A stretch of 38,576 bases of DNA. It comes from an uncultured Schumannella sp. Its GTDB lineage: Bacteria; Actinomycetota; Actinomycetes; Actinomycetales; Microbacteriaceae. A model generated the notes under the pieces. It had not been told where the DNA came from and did not search any database. It was given only the letters and a program-made list of their open reading frames with translations. Made by a program: the position numbers and the translations under genes. Position 1 is the stretch's first letter; each line of letters opens with the position of its first letter. The stretch spans positions 1 through 38,576 of the forward strand of contig NZ_CAJQNT010000020.1 of NCBI RefSeq assembly GCF_905479755.1, given 5' to 3'. Shown in pieces: positions 1-7,393 of this stretch.

Positions 1-94
1 CGGACTCGAGATCCTCGCCAAGAGCCGCTTGAGCCTCGTCCCCCAGACAGGAAACGAGGTGACCGACCAACCCGCCCTCGAACTCAGCGCCTAA
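1..94 (+). CDS. C-terminal end of an unidentified protein (partial)
   Basis: An open frame enters from the left edge and stops with TAA at 92-94, giving about 30 residues ending in ALELSA. I do not recognise the family from this tail. It runs the same way as the small gene that follows. The frame could be chance, because only 30 codons are visible. Confidence 0.4.
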   Translation, partial: GLEILAKSRLSLVPQTGNEVTDQPALELSA

Positions 95-173
95 GCCAAC
101 ACAACGAAGGATCGCGCTACACCACTACCCGGGACTTGACCGTCTCGCCCCCGGCGTCGCACTGGGCTATGCG

Positions 174-314
174 ATGGACAACGTAGGACTCGGCATAGCT
201 ATCGGTCTCGGTTTCGGTGCCGCCATCGGACTGGTGTCCGATGGAATCCAGCGGAAGAAGAACAACACACGAGGCACGTCTGCGTCGGACGGAAATCACC
301 CCACGGGCGACTGA
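174..314 (+). CDS. Small single-pass glycine-rich membrane protein (46 aa)
   Basis: ATG at 174, TGA at 312-314. The protein opens with MDNVGLGIAIGLGFGAAIGL, a single hydrophobic helix with G-x3-G spacing as in glycine-zipper proteins. A basic stretch (QRKKNN) and a polar tail follow, so an N-out/C-in orientation is likely. No function can be assigned. A longer frame on the opposite strand (117-386) looks like a shadow because it is rich in Arg, Ser and Val and lacks a recognisable fold. No strong ribosome binding site is visible upstream, which lowers confidence. Confidence 0.45.
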   Translation: MDNVGLGIAIGLGFGAAIGLVSDGIQRKKNNTRGTSASDGNHPTGD

Positions 315-357
315 GGCGTGTAGCCCAAGGCCTGGGTGGCTCAGATAGCGTTGAGGC

Positions 358-918
358 ATGGGTCTCTCGGATGTGGTCATCCTCACTGGTCCGCCCGGGG
401 CGGGGAAGTCAACGACCGCTGATTCACTCGCTGACTCGTTTCATCGTTCGGTGCATCTGCACACGGATGACTTCTGGCACTACATCGTCTCCGGCGCCAT
501 CCCGCCCTACATGCCCGAGTCCGACGATCAAAACCACACAGTCATGCAGGTCATACGCAAGGCAGCGTTCACGTACGCTGCCGGCGGATTCCTGACCATC
601 ATCGACGGAATCATCGGTCCGTGGATGCTTCACCACTTCCGCGACGCGGAGCACGCTCGCGATCGGCCGCGTCTGCACTATGTGGTGCTACGCCCGTCCC
701 GCGATGAGACGCTGCGGCGCGCTCAAGCAAGGACAACACCAGATGCACTCGTGGACGAGGATCCGATCGCCTCGCTCTGGGAGCAGTTCGCCGACTTAGG
801 CGAGTTAGAGAACCATGTGATCGACACCACCACACAGAACTCATCGGAAACGCTGGCGGCGGTGCGAAGTGCCGTCGAAGGAAGCCGATTCATCTTGAGT
901 GGTTCCCCTCTTAGCTGA
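358..918 (+). CDS. P-loop kinase / AAA_33-type ATPase
   Basis: The protein is 186 aa with a textbook Walker A near the N-terminus (LTGPPGAGKST, about residues 10-20). A DDFW motif follows near residue 40, placed like the Asp of small-molecule kinases and zeta-toxin/chloramphenicol-phosphotransferase-like folds. A later Arg-rich segment (RPSRDETLRRAQAR) looks like the lid. It is probably a cytosolic small-molecule or nucleoside kinase; the substrate cannot be read from sequence. GAGG lies only one base before the ATG at 358, so the GTG at 373 is an alternative start. No partner antitoxin is visible next to it. Confidence 0.75.
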   Translation: MGLSDVVILTGPPGAGKSTTADSLADSFHRSVHLHTDDFWHYIVSGAIPPYMPESDDQNHTVMQVIRKAAFTYAAGGFLTIIDGIIGPWMLHHFRDAEHARDRPRLHYVVLRPSRDETLRRAQARTTPDALVDEDPIASLWEQFADLGELENHVIDTTTQNSSETLAAVRSAVEGSRFILSGSPLS

Positions 919-1104
919 GCCATCGGGGGAGCTGCGTGCGTATTCAGACTCCCAGAGACGCACCCTTCTCGCCTCAACCGCGAATGGGCGGAATCCTGTG
1001 CGCGGCCCAGATTGACGGGGCTGGCACTCGTTCACGTCCGAATCACCATTGCTTCTAGCTTGCATTGCGGGACACCGGCCTGACGTCCGATCTGCGACCG
1101 CACC
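919..1104. other. Intergenic region, nothing recognised
   Basis: This is the 186-bp gap between two convergent genes. I see no strong hairpin followed by a T-tract, no repeat and no credible small gene. Confidence 0.5.
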
Positions 1105-1593
1105 TCAGTTGTACGGGACGACCCGGATCTCGACCTCAGCCTGGACCGTGGCCCCGAGACAGTCGGGGACGGGCTGATCCCGACCGGTGAAGATCACTTC
1201 GAAGTCGTATGCGTCTCGGCGCTCGATTCGCGTGCCGACGAGGTGGTTTTCGAGCTCGGCTTGCACGCCGGCGCGACTCGCGCCTGTGCATTCGGGCCCT
1301 CCGCCCTCGACGCGCAGGTACGTGATCTCGGCTGAGGAGATCTCGACTTCTTCATCTGTGCGATTCTCGACTGAGTAGGTGGTGGTCACCTCGTCACCTT
1401 GCGGCACCACGACGCCCGGTGCACGGTCGACCTGCATCTCCTGACCGGTCTGATCCCCTTTATCCGGAACCCCGAACAGCCCCGGCGCGAAGACCTGCTG
1501 CAACACGAAGAGGAGACCAGCGACCACTATCACCACCCACGTGATCGGCTTCTTCAGCCAATCACCAAGAGTGCTCACATTCTTCTCAGTCAT
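1105..1593 (-). CDS. Membrane-anchored protein with extracytoplasmic domain
   Basis: The protein is 162 aa. A short basic N-terminus is followed by one hydrophobic helix (about residues 19-37: ITWVVIVVAGLLFVLQQVF), then a roughly 120-residue domain predicted to lie outside the membrane. That domain is rich in Glu, Val and Thr with two Cys (PECTG and PDCLG) that could form a disulfide. GGAGGAAC directly before the ATG supports the start at 1593. No family is recognised. It is divergent from the operon beginning at 1791, so the 1594-1790 gap holds promoters for both directions. Confidence 0.7.
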   Translation of the reverse strand: MTEKNVSTLGDWLKKPITWVVIVVAGLLFVLQQVFAPGLFGVPDKGDQTGQEMQVDRAPGVVVPQGDEVTTTYSVENRTDEEVEISSAEITYLRVEGGGPECTGASRAGVQAELENHLVGTRIERRDAYDFEVIFTGRDQPVPDCLGATVQAEVEIRVVPYN

Positions 1594-1729
1594 GTTCCTC
1601 CGCCCGCGGCAATCCTATCGACCGTTCATCCGTCGATAGCGCGCTGTGCACTCCCAGCCACGCAATCGCAGGCCACTCTGCACCTTCTGGGGGATCGGGG
1701 CGGTGTGGGCCACCGGAGTGGCCCGTTGG

Positions 1730-1777
1730 TTGACGCCTGCGGGATACGAGCGTATGGTTCGAGTTATACGAACGTAT
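1730..1777 (+). promoter_or_regulatory. Promoter with a double palindromic operator (TetR-type)
   Basis: TTGACG (1730-1735) and TATGGT (1753-1758) are separated by exactly 17 bp and form a plausible sigma-70-like promoter. Two copies of ATACG-NN-CGTAT overlie it, at 1744-1755 and 1766-1777. Their centres are 22 bp apart, about two helical turns. The first copy covers the -10 and the second covers the start of the transcript. The arrangement fits cooperative binding of two repressor dimers, and the TetR protein encoded two genes downstream is the obvious candidate (inference). Confidence 0.6.
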
Positions 1778-1790
1778 GACTGGAGTGTTG

Positions 1791-2369
1791 ATGAAGATCG
1801 TGGAACTGCTGGGCCTGCTCGCGCCCGTCGTGGGTGCGGTGATCTTGATGCTGTATCGGCGGCGTGCGCCCGGCGCAGTCGCCATCGGGCTCGTGGGTTG
1901 TGTTGCTGCTGGTGCGGCGTCTGTTGTCGGATTGATCGGATCTCGGGCGATCTTCTTCGGCGGAGGCGGTGTTGAGGGGATGACGCACCGAGTCGAAGAC
2001 TGGGGACTCCTGAGGTTGTCTCTGGTGGCGGTTGGGCTCATTCTGCTCATCGTGGCGGGGTGTACGGGGCACCATGTATCTCGGGGCTGGGTTCCGCTGC
2101 TCGCATCCGGCGCAGTCGCGGTCATCGCCTCGACGGCACTGCGCCTGGTGCCGTCCGAAATCGAGGACGAACGCGGACTATCGCTGTTGCTCGCCATAGG
2201 CCTGGAGACGGTGCAGTTCGGGATTCTCGGTCTCGGTGTGATTGTGCTGTGCGTTGCGATAGTCAGCTCACGTCCGGTGCATGACGAACGGCCAGAGCCC
2301 ACTGCGCTCGCGGGACGGGTTGCATCCTCGGCTTGGCGGTCCTACAGGTCGATTGTTCGACGTCGATAG
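1791..2369 (+). CDS. Multi-pass membrane protein, first gene of TetR operon
   Basis: The protein is 192 aa from the ATG at 1791, chosen because GGAG stands a suitable distance before it. The upstream in-frame ATG at 1776 lies inside the second operator. Five or so hydrophobic segments are visible: ELLGLLAPVVGAVILML, AVAIGLVGCVAAGAASVVGLI, LVAVGLILLIVAGC, a segment around LLASGAVAVIASTAL, and GILGLGVIVLCVAIV. An Arg-rich C-terminus is probably cytosolic. No transporter signature is recognised. It ends 9 bp before the TetR gene, so the two are co-transcribed; it may be the target or effector exporter of that regulator. Confidence 0.7.
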   Translation: MKIVELLGLLAPVVGAVILMLYRRRAPGAVAIGLVGCVAAGAASVVGLIGSRAIFFGGGGVEGMTHRVEDWGLLRLSLVAVGLILLIVAGCTGHHVSRGWVPLLASGAVAVIASTALRLVPSEIEDERGLSLLLAIGLETVQFGILGLGVIVLCVAIVSSRPVHDERPEPTALAGRVASSAWRSYRSIVRRR

Positions 2370-2378
2370 GCTCGGACG

Positions 2379-2945
2379 ATGTCACGAGAGCTCATCTTGA
2401 ACCACCTGGTCGGGGTCATCGCAGCCAAGGGCACGGGCGGGCTGAGCGTGCGCACGGTCGCCACCGCCGCAGGCGTTGCCATCGGCACCGTCCAACACCA
2501 TTTCCCCACTAAGTCGGCAATGCTGCTGGCGGCGATGGAGACGATCCGTCCGATTGCCGTCGACGCCTATGCCGAAGCCATGACGGCCGCAACTGCTGAC
2601 GAGCGCCTGCGCAACGTCGTCGACCTCCTCATTCCGTCCGCCCCCTCCAGCGTCGTCGGTAGGGTCTGGCTTGCGTTCGCTGCGCATTCGATCACCGATG
2701 CTGAGGTCAGTGCGAAGTATCAGCAGCTCTGGTCGTCAACCCGAGACGGCCTCGCCACACTCTTTGCCGCCGCGGCACCCTCAGCAGCAACCGAGGCGAT
2801 CGAGGGCGCGGCTCTGGAGATGCTCGCGCTCCTCGACGGACTCTCCGTCACCGTTCTCACCGAGCCCGACCAGCTCTCACCCGGGCAGGCACGCACCATC
2901 GCGGCCCGCCACGTCGATAGCCTCATTCACCGGCTGAACGAATGA
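2379..2945 (+). CDS. TetR-family transcriptional regulator
   Basis: The protein is 188 aa. Its N-terminal helix-turn-helix, about residues 18-45, has the TetR pattern (LSVRTVATAAGVAIGTVQHHFPTK, with the Phe-Pro/Tyr-x-x-Lys end). The remaining all-helical part is the ligand and dimer domain, closest in style to the BetI/TetR_C_6 group. It follows the membrane protein in one operon and probably represses it and itself through the paired ATACG-NN-CGTAT sites at 1744-1777. The ligand is unknown. Confidence 0.88.
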   Translation: MSRELILNHLVGVIAAKGTGGLSVRTVATAAGVAIGTVQHHFPTKSAMLLAAMETIRPIAVDAYAEAMTAATADERLRNVVDLLIPSAPSSVVGRVWLAFAAHSITDAEVSAKYQQLWSSTRDGLATLFAAAAPSAATEAIEGAALEMLALLDGLSVTVLTEPDQLSPGQARTIAARHVDSLIHRLNE

Positions 2946-3098
2946 ACCAAACCGTTACAGGGCGAACCCGCGGACGACCCCCGCTACAGACACGCTCTTT
3001 GGCAAGTCCATATCGAGCCGCCGAACCCCAGCTGCGAACGGTTGACTCACCCCGGTTTGATGCCGCTTCCTTTCGAGTTTGGAAGGAAGGCGTTGATC

Positions 3099-3180
3099 AT
3101 GCCGAAGATGATCCCGGAGGAGGCGAAACAGCGAGTGATCCGGGCTTGTGTTCGATCATCTCGACGAGTATAGGAAACTA
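3099..3180 (+). pseudogene. Scar of an IS3-type transposase OrfA
   Basis: From the ATG at 3099 the frame reads MPKMIPEEAKQRVIRAC, a start typical of IS3-family OrfA proteins. It then loses phase: the neighbouring frame continues with VFDHLDEY, the expected next motif, so a one-base indel has occurred. The homology stops at about 3180. The rest of the 2946-3303 gap holds no gene I can support. The scar marks past insertion activity between the TetR operon and the LacI cluster. Confidence 0.55.
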
Positions 3181-3303
3181 TAGAGCGGGTGTGCGTCGGC
3201 GTCGTCCAGGCTCGGATGACGACCCCCAAAGTAGGACCCACATAGGTCAGCAATTGTCTTGCAGGTGACGTCAGCCAGACGGTTGCTCAACGCCGGAGTC
3301 GGC

Positions 3304-4305
3304 TCAGCGGGGAGAGGTTGACCGACGCTCGACGAGTTCTGGGGAGAGCGTCACCCGTTGCAGGCTCTGACCGGGTTTCTCAATGCGGGAGATGAGGAGC
3401 TGCGCTGCCACACGCCCTGACTCGTTGAATGGTTGACGGACCGTCGTCAGCTCGAGGCCTTGAGCCAGCGGGCCATCGTCGAAGCCGACGAGTGCCACGT
3501 CTCGAGGAACATCGAGTCCACGATCCCGAAGTCCTGTGAGCACCCCAGCGGCAAGCTGGTCATGGTTAGCGAAAACGGCTGACACTCCGGTCGCCTGGCC
3601 TCCTGCCAGACGACCAGCCTCGACGCTGCCATCCGGGCTCTCCACCACCATGAGGCCGTCGAGCTGCCCCGCTTCGTCGAGCGCGCGCTTGAGCCCGCTC
3701 AGCCGGAGCATGCCGGCCGACACATATTGGAACGACCTTTGGGCTTCGTGTACGAACGCGATCTGGGTGTGGCCCCGGTCGACGAGATGTCGACCAACGA
3801 GATACCCGCCGCGCTCGTCGTCGAGCAGCACGCTCGAGAATTCGTGTTCCTGAGTGTCGACGAGAACGATGGGTGGTCCCCACGCCTGGAGCAGTTCGAT
3901 ACCGCCGCGGGAGAGGGGGAGACCCATGATGATGATGCCGTCGAGAGATCCGCGCACGGGCAGTGCGTCAAGCAACGGAGAAGACGATGCCGCGGCCGAC
4001 GCGAGATCGTGGACGATAACATCGATGCCGCTCTCGGCGGCCGCTCCGAGCACGCCACCCAACCGCAGCCCGTAGGACGGGTAGCTCGTGAACGGCGCCA
4101 CCACGGCAATGCGCCCCATGCTGCCTCGTGCCCGGTCTGCCGCGCCGCCACTGGGGCGATATCCGAGTTCGCCGGCGACCTTCACGATGCGCCGTCGGGT
4201 CGCCTCATTGACCCGCTCGGGGTGATTGATCGCGAGCGAAACAGTGGAGATGCTGACACCTGCGCGTTCGGCGACGGTGTAGATGGTGACGGCCATGCCG
4301 CTCAT
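3304..4305 (-). CDS. LacI-family transcriptional regulator of the esterase/ligase cluster
   Basis: The protein is 333 aa. Residues 5-50 form the LacI helix-turn-helix (TIYTVAERAGVSISTVSLAI) plus hinge helix, followed by a periplasmic-binding-protein-like sensor domain (from IAVVAPF near residue 67; ALVGFDDGPLA near 275). It is transcribed away from the first hydrolase gene. The 16-bp palindrome between them and a near copy before the second hydrolase gene fit its operators. The ligand should be the compound taken up or hydrolysed by the cluster (inference). Starts at 4305 or 4296 are both possible; neither has a strong ribosome binding site. Confidence 0.9.
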   Translation of the reverse strand: MSGMAVTIYTVAERAGVSISTVSLAINHPERVNEATRRRIVKVAGELGYRPSGGAADRARGSMGRIAVVAPFTSYPSYGLRLGGVLGAAAESGIDVIVHDLASAAASSSPLLDALPVRGSLDGIIIMGLPLSRGGIELLQAWGPPIVLVDTQEHEFSSVLLDDERGGYLVGRHLVDRGHTQIAFVHEAQRSFQYVSAGMLRLSGLKRALDEAGQLDGLMVVESPDGSVEAGRLAGGQATGVSAVFANHDQLAAGVLTGLRDRGLDVPRDVALVGFDDGPLAQGLELTTVRQPFNESGRVAAQLLISRIEKPGQSLQRVTLSPELVERRSTSPR

Positions 4306-4328
4306 GGTAGCCGAGATGCTTCGCTTGT

Positions 4329-4344
4329 ATCGAAGCTCTTCGAT
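4329..4344. promoter_or_regulatory. LacI-type operator 1
   Basis: ATCGAAGCTCTTCGAT has perfect 7-bp arms around a 2-bp centre. It lies in the 71-bp divergent gap between the LacI gene and the first hydrolase gene, so binding could control both directions. LacI-family operators are even palindromes of about this size, and the same word recurs at 5363-5378. Confidence 0.7.
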
Positions 4345-4376
4345 TGTCAGGCTTTCTGAATGACGAAGGGGATCTG

Positions 4377-5345
4377 ATGATCATAGAACCGGAGATTGCC
4401 GCATTCGACGCGAGTATGCCGCCCGGTCCACCCTCGACCAACGATCCGGTCCTGCGGCGCGCGAATGCTCTCGCGCACGATCGCCGGGTATTCGATCTCC
4501 TCGGCGTTACCGTTGCTCCCGTCGCGACGGAAGAGCACTTCGTCGCGGTCGGCGGTCATCCCGATGTGCGCGTTCGGATCTACTACCCGACCACTGTGCG
4601 ACAGCACGAACCCACCCCCGGGTTCATCGCGTTCTTTGGGGGAGGTTTCGTGCAGGGCGGGATCGACTATCCGAGCTACGACGCCACGTACCGGCGACGT
4701 GCTCACGATTCCGGGGTAGCGATGCTCGCCGTGGACTACGCGCTGTCACCCGAGGTTCGATTCCCAGTGCCGGTGGAACAGGGGTACGCGGTGTTGGCAT
4801 GGGCTCACGATCACGCGGAGGATTTGGGGCTGGATGCATCCCGCCTCGCCATCGGCGGCGTGTCCTCCGGCGGCAACATCGCCGCAGCGACCACTCTCGT
4901 CAACCGTGATCGCGCGGGCTACCCGCTTCGACTGCAGATACTGGAGGTGCCGTCCACTGATCTGACACTGCGCTCGATTGACGCCGCCGCCGCACGTTCT
5001 CTCACGAGGCTCCCCGGCGTTCTCGCTCGCCAGTTCCTGCGCCCGCTGGTGACCAGCTACCTGGGCAAGGAGAAGCGAACCCTGGCCCGCAATCCGTATG
5101 CGTCGCCCCTACGTGCGGCATCCCACGCCTCGTTGCCGCCCGCACATATCTTCACCGCGGAGCTCGATCCTTTGCGGGGTGACGGCGAGCGGTATGCCGA
5201 GGTGTTGTGGCATTCGGGGACCCCCGCCGCGAGCGTGCGCTATGCCGGGCAGACTCACGGCAGCTCGGGCCTCGTCGGAATCTCTCCCGGTGCGACCCGG
5301 TGGCATGCGGACGTCGTCGCGATTCTTCGCACTCTGCACGACTGA
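4377..5345 (+). CDS. Alpha/beta hydrolase, HSL-type esterase (paralogue 1)
   Basis: The protein is 322 aa from the ATG at 4377, supported by AAGGGG just upstream. It has the alpha/beta-hydrolase-3 (hormone-sensitive-lipase) layout: an oxyanion segment near residue 85 (AFFGGGFVQGG), the nucleophile elbow GVSSGG with Ser163, an acid in ELDPLRGDGE near 265, and His in GQTHGSSG near 295. The oxyanion motif has Phe where the family has His (HGGG). It is a close paralogue of the third hydrolase (shared DRAGxPLRLQ and ASPLRA segments). The likely role is cytosolic hydrolysis of a short-chain or aryl ester imported by the cluster; the substrate is unknown. Confidence 0.85.
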   Translation: MIIEPEIAAFDASMPPGPPSTNDPVLRRANALAHDRRVFDLLGVTVAPVATEEHFVAVGGHPDVRVRIYYPTTVRQHEPTPGFIAFFGGGFVQGGIDYPSYDATYRRRAHDSGVAMLAVDYALSPEVRFPVPVEQGYAVLAWAHDHAEDLGLDASRLAIGGVSSGGNIAAATTLVNRDRAGYPLRLQILEVPSTDLTLRSIDAAAARSLTRLPGVLARQFLRPLVTSYLGKEKRTLARNPYASPLRAASHASLPPAHIFTAELDPLRGDGERYAEVLWHSGTPAASVRYAGQTHGSSGLVGISPGATRWHADVVAILRTLHD

Positions 5346-5359
5346 GCGGATGAAGTGCT

Positions 5360-5388
5360 TTTATCGAAGTTCTTTGATCTGTTAGCGT
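5360..5388 (+). promoter_or_regulatory. LacI-type operator 2 within a probable promoter
   Basis: ATCGAAGTTCTTTGAT (5363-5378) differs from operator 1 at two positions and keeps the inverted-repeat form. It sits between a weak -35-like TTTATC (5360-5365) and a -10-like TAGCGT (5383-5388), 17 bp apart. A repressor bound here would cover the spacer. The site lies 60 bp before the second hydrolase, so the cluster probably has two LacI-controlled transcripts. Confidence 0.6.
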
Positions 5389-5437
5389 CGGCGCAATCGA
5401 GCCATCAGACTCGACAGCACGAAGGAGAGCTGAGGCC

Positions 5438-6412
5438 ATGACATCACCCGTGATGCGTGATCCCGCTCTGCTCGCCTGGACGGCGAAGCTCCACGACTTC
5501 TCCCGCGACCTTCCCGATCTGAGGTCATCGGACCCGGCCCGACGCCGCGCGGCCGAGCATATTCTGAGCGATCTCATTGCCGTGGAAGTGACCGCGGATG
5601 CGTCTGAACCAGTCGCCACGATCGAACTCGAGATTCCCACGGCGGCGGGGCCGCTGTTCGCGCGGCGGTATCGTCCGCTCGGTGCGGGGCCGCTGCCCAC
5701 CCAGCTTTTTCTGCACGGCGGCGGATTCGTGGCGGGGAGCGCTCGCGAGATCGTCAACGACAGGGTGCTCCGGTCCCGCGCAGCAGCGTCCGGGGTGCAG
5801 TTCATCTCCCTGGAGTACCGGCTTGCGCCGGAGCATCCCTATCCCGCAGCGGTGGAGGATGCGATCGCCGCAATCGACTGGCTGCGCACCTCTCCGGTTG
5901 ACCTCGACATCGACGCATCCCGACTGGGAGTGGGTGGAATCTCCGCTGGTGGCGGTGTGATCGCGAGCGCGCTCGTGCGCAGGAGGGCTGAAGGCCGCTG
6001 GATGCCCGTGCATCAGCTGCTCGAAGTGCCCGCGGTGTCGCTGACCGCCGTCGGGGCATCCGCCGTCGACTACGCAACAGGGTTCGGCCTCGAGGGGCTC
6101 GAGAATCTCCGCGACTTGTATGTCGGGCCGGTTCCTGCCGATCCCTTTGCATCCCCACTCGATCTTGACGATCTCAGCGGGATGCCTCGCACCTTGATCA
6201 TGACCGCCGAGTTCGACCCGCTGCGCGATGCTGCTGAGGCCTACGCGACTCGTCTGCGCGAGGCGGGATGCGACGTCTCAGCGGCGCGCGGCTCCGGCCA
6301 TATGCACGGCAGTCTCGCCCTGACGGCGACCTTCGCCGCAGCACTGACTTGGCAGCAGGCCGTCGTCGACGAACTTCACCGTCATCTCGTCACCTTCTCG
6401 GAAAGCAACTGA
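5438..6412 (+). CDS. Alpha/beta hydrolase, HSL-type esterase with canonical HGGG
   Basis: The protein is 324 aa; AAGGAG before the ATG supports the start. It carries the full hormone-sensitive-lipase set: FLHGGGFVAGS near residue 90, the EYRLAPEHPYPAA strand typical of the family, nucleophile GISAGG near 170, acid in EFDPLRDAAE near 255, and His in GHMHG near 285. Unlike its two neighbours it keeps HGGG, so it probably does not duplicate their function. Its product would be an acid and an alcohol, with the acid passing to the CoA ligase downstream (inference). Confidence 0.9.
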   Translation: MTSPVMRDPALLAWTAKLHDFSRDLPDLRSSDPARRRAAEHILSDLIAVEVTADASEPVATIELEIPTAAGPLFARRYRPLGAGPLPTQLFLHGGGFVAGSAREIVNDRVLRSRAAASGVQFISLEYRLAPEHPYPAAVEDAIAAIDWLRTSPVDLDIDASRLGVGGISAGGGVIASALVRRRAEGRWMPVHQLLEVPAVSLTAVGASAVDYATGFGLEGLENLRDLYVGPVPADPFASPLDLDDLSGMPRTLIMTAEFDPLRDAAEAYATRLREAGCDVSAARGSGHMHGSLALTATFAAALTWQQAVVDELHRHLVTFSESN

Positions 6413-6413
6413 T

Positions 6414-7373
6414 ATGCCCCTCGACCCCATTATCGCCGCGCTGTCCAAGAAGCAGGCCCGTGCTCGCCAAAAGCCAGAAACCGATCCGATGCGGCGGCGC
6501 GAACAAGCAGCGGCGGTGGATGCTGCTGCCTACGCCGAGTATGCGCTGCCCGCCCCCACGGTGCGCACCGCCGAGGTGACGGTGCCGGTCGAGGGTTTTC
6601 CTGATGTCAGGGTGCGCTTGCACTTTCCCGAAACCCGCGGACCCCACCCCGCCTATCTGGTGTTCTTTGGTGGAGCATTCCGGCAGGGGGGAATCGATTA
6701 CGCCAGCAACGTGGGGGCGTACAGCCAACGCACGGTTGATGCCGACGTCGTGACCGTCGCGGTCGACTACGTGCTCGCACCGGAGAACAAGTGGCCGGCT
6801 GCCGTCGAGCAGGGCTATGCGGTGCTGGGGTGGCTCATCGCAAATGGGGCACAGTACGGCATCGACACCTCCCGTATTGCGATCGGCGGTCAGTCATCCG
6901 GTGGCAACATCGCGGCGTGCGTCTGCCTCGTCAACCGGGATCGGGCCGGTCATCCGCTGCGCCTGCAACTGCTCGAGGTTCCGTCGCTCGATCTCACGAG
7001 AGGCTCAATCGACGTGCAGCCAGCCCGTGAATTGCACATTCCCGTGTTCCTTCTCAAACGTGGCCTCGTCGATGTCGTCAGGGACTACTTCGACGACTAT
7101 CGCCGCCAGGGCTTCGAGCCTTATGCGTCGCCCCTCCGGGCGCCCTCGCTTGACGGCCTGCCGCCTGCCTTCATCCTCACGGCGGAGTACGACGTTCTTC
7201 GCGGCGATGGAGAGAAGTACGCTGCCGCGCTGCGCGCAGCGGGAGTGGAGGCAAGCGCCGTGCGCTACCTCGGCCTTTCTCACGAGAGCGGCGGGTTCAC
7301 CGGCGCTCTCCCCGGCGCGCGCCGCTGGGCACTCGAGGTCACCTCGATCCTCCGCACACTGCACGACAACTAG
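6414..7373 (+). CDS. Alpha/beta hydrolase, HSL-type esterase (paralogue 3)
   Basis: The protein is 319 aa and begins one base after the stop of the preceding hydrolase, so translation is likely coupled. The oxyanion segment reads VFFGGAFRQGG, again lacking the His of HGGG. The nucleophile is in GGQSSGGN (about residue 163), the acid in AEYDVLRGDGE and the His in LSHESGG. Residue-level similarity to the first hydrolase is high over the central part, including GGIDY, VEQGYAVL and LVNRDRAG. This points to duplication inside the cluster. Substrate unknown. Confidence 0.85.
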   Translation: MPLDPIIAALSKKQARARQKPETDPMRRREQAAAVDAAAYAEYALPAPTVRTAEVTVPVEGFPDVRVRLHFPETRGPHPAYLVFFGGAFRQGGIDYASNVGAYSQRTVDADVVTVAVDYVLAPENKWPAAVEQGYAVLGWLIANGAQYGIDTSRIAIGGQSSGGNIAACVCLVNRDRAGHPLRLQLLEVPSLDLTRGSIDVQPARELHIPVFLLKRGLVDVVRDYFDDYRRQGFEPYASPLRAPSLDGLPPAFILTAEYDVLRGDGEKYAAALRAAGVEASAVRYLGLSHESGGFTGALPGARRWALEVTSILRTLHDN

Positions 7374-7393
7374 TACAGAAAGGCACGACAACG

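Noticed and set aside
117-386. 89-codon minus-strand frame
   Set aside because: Arg/Ser/Val-rich translation without a fold or ribosome binding site. It lies antisense to the small glycine-rich protein at 174-314, which has a coherent membrane helix.
2942-3268. 108-codon plus-strand frame after the TetR gene
   Set aside because: The frame crosses the IS3 OrfA scar in a different phase, has no ribosome binding site and shows no recognisable composition.
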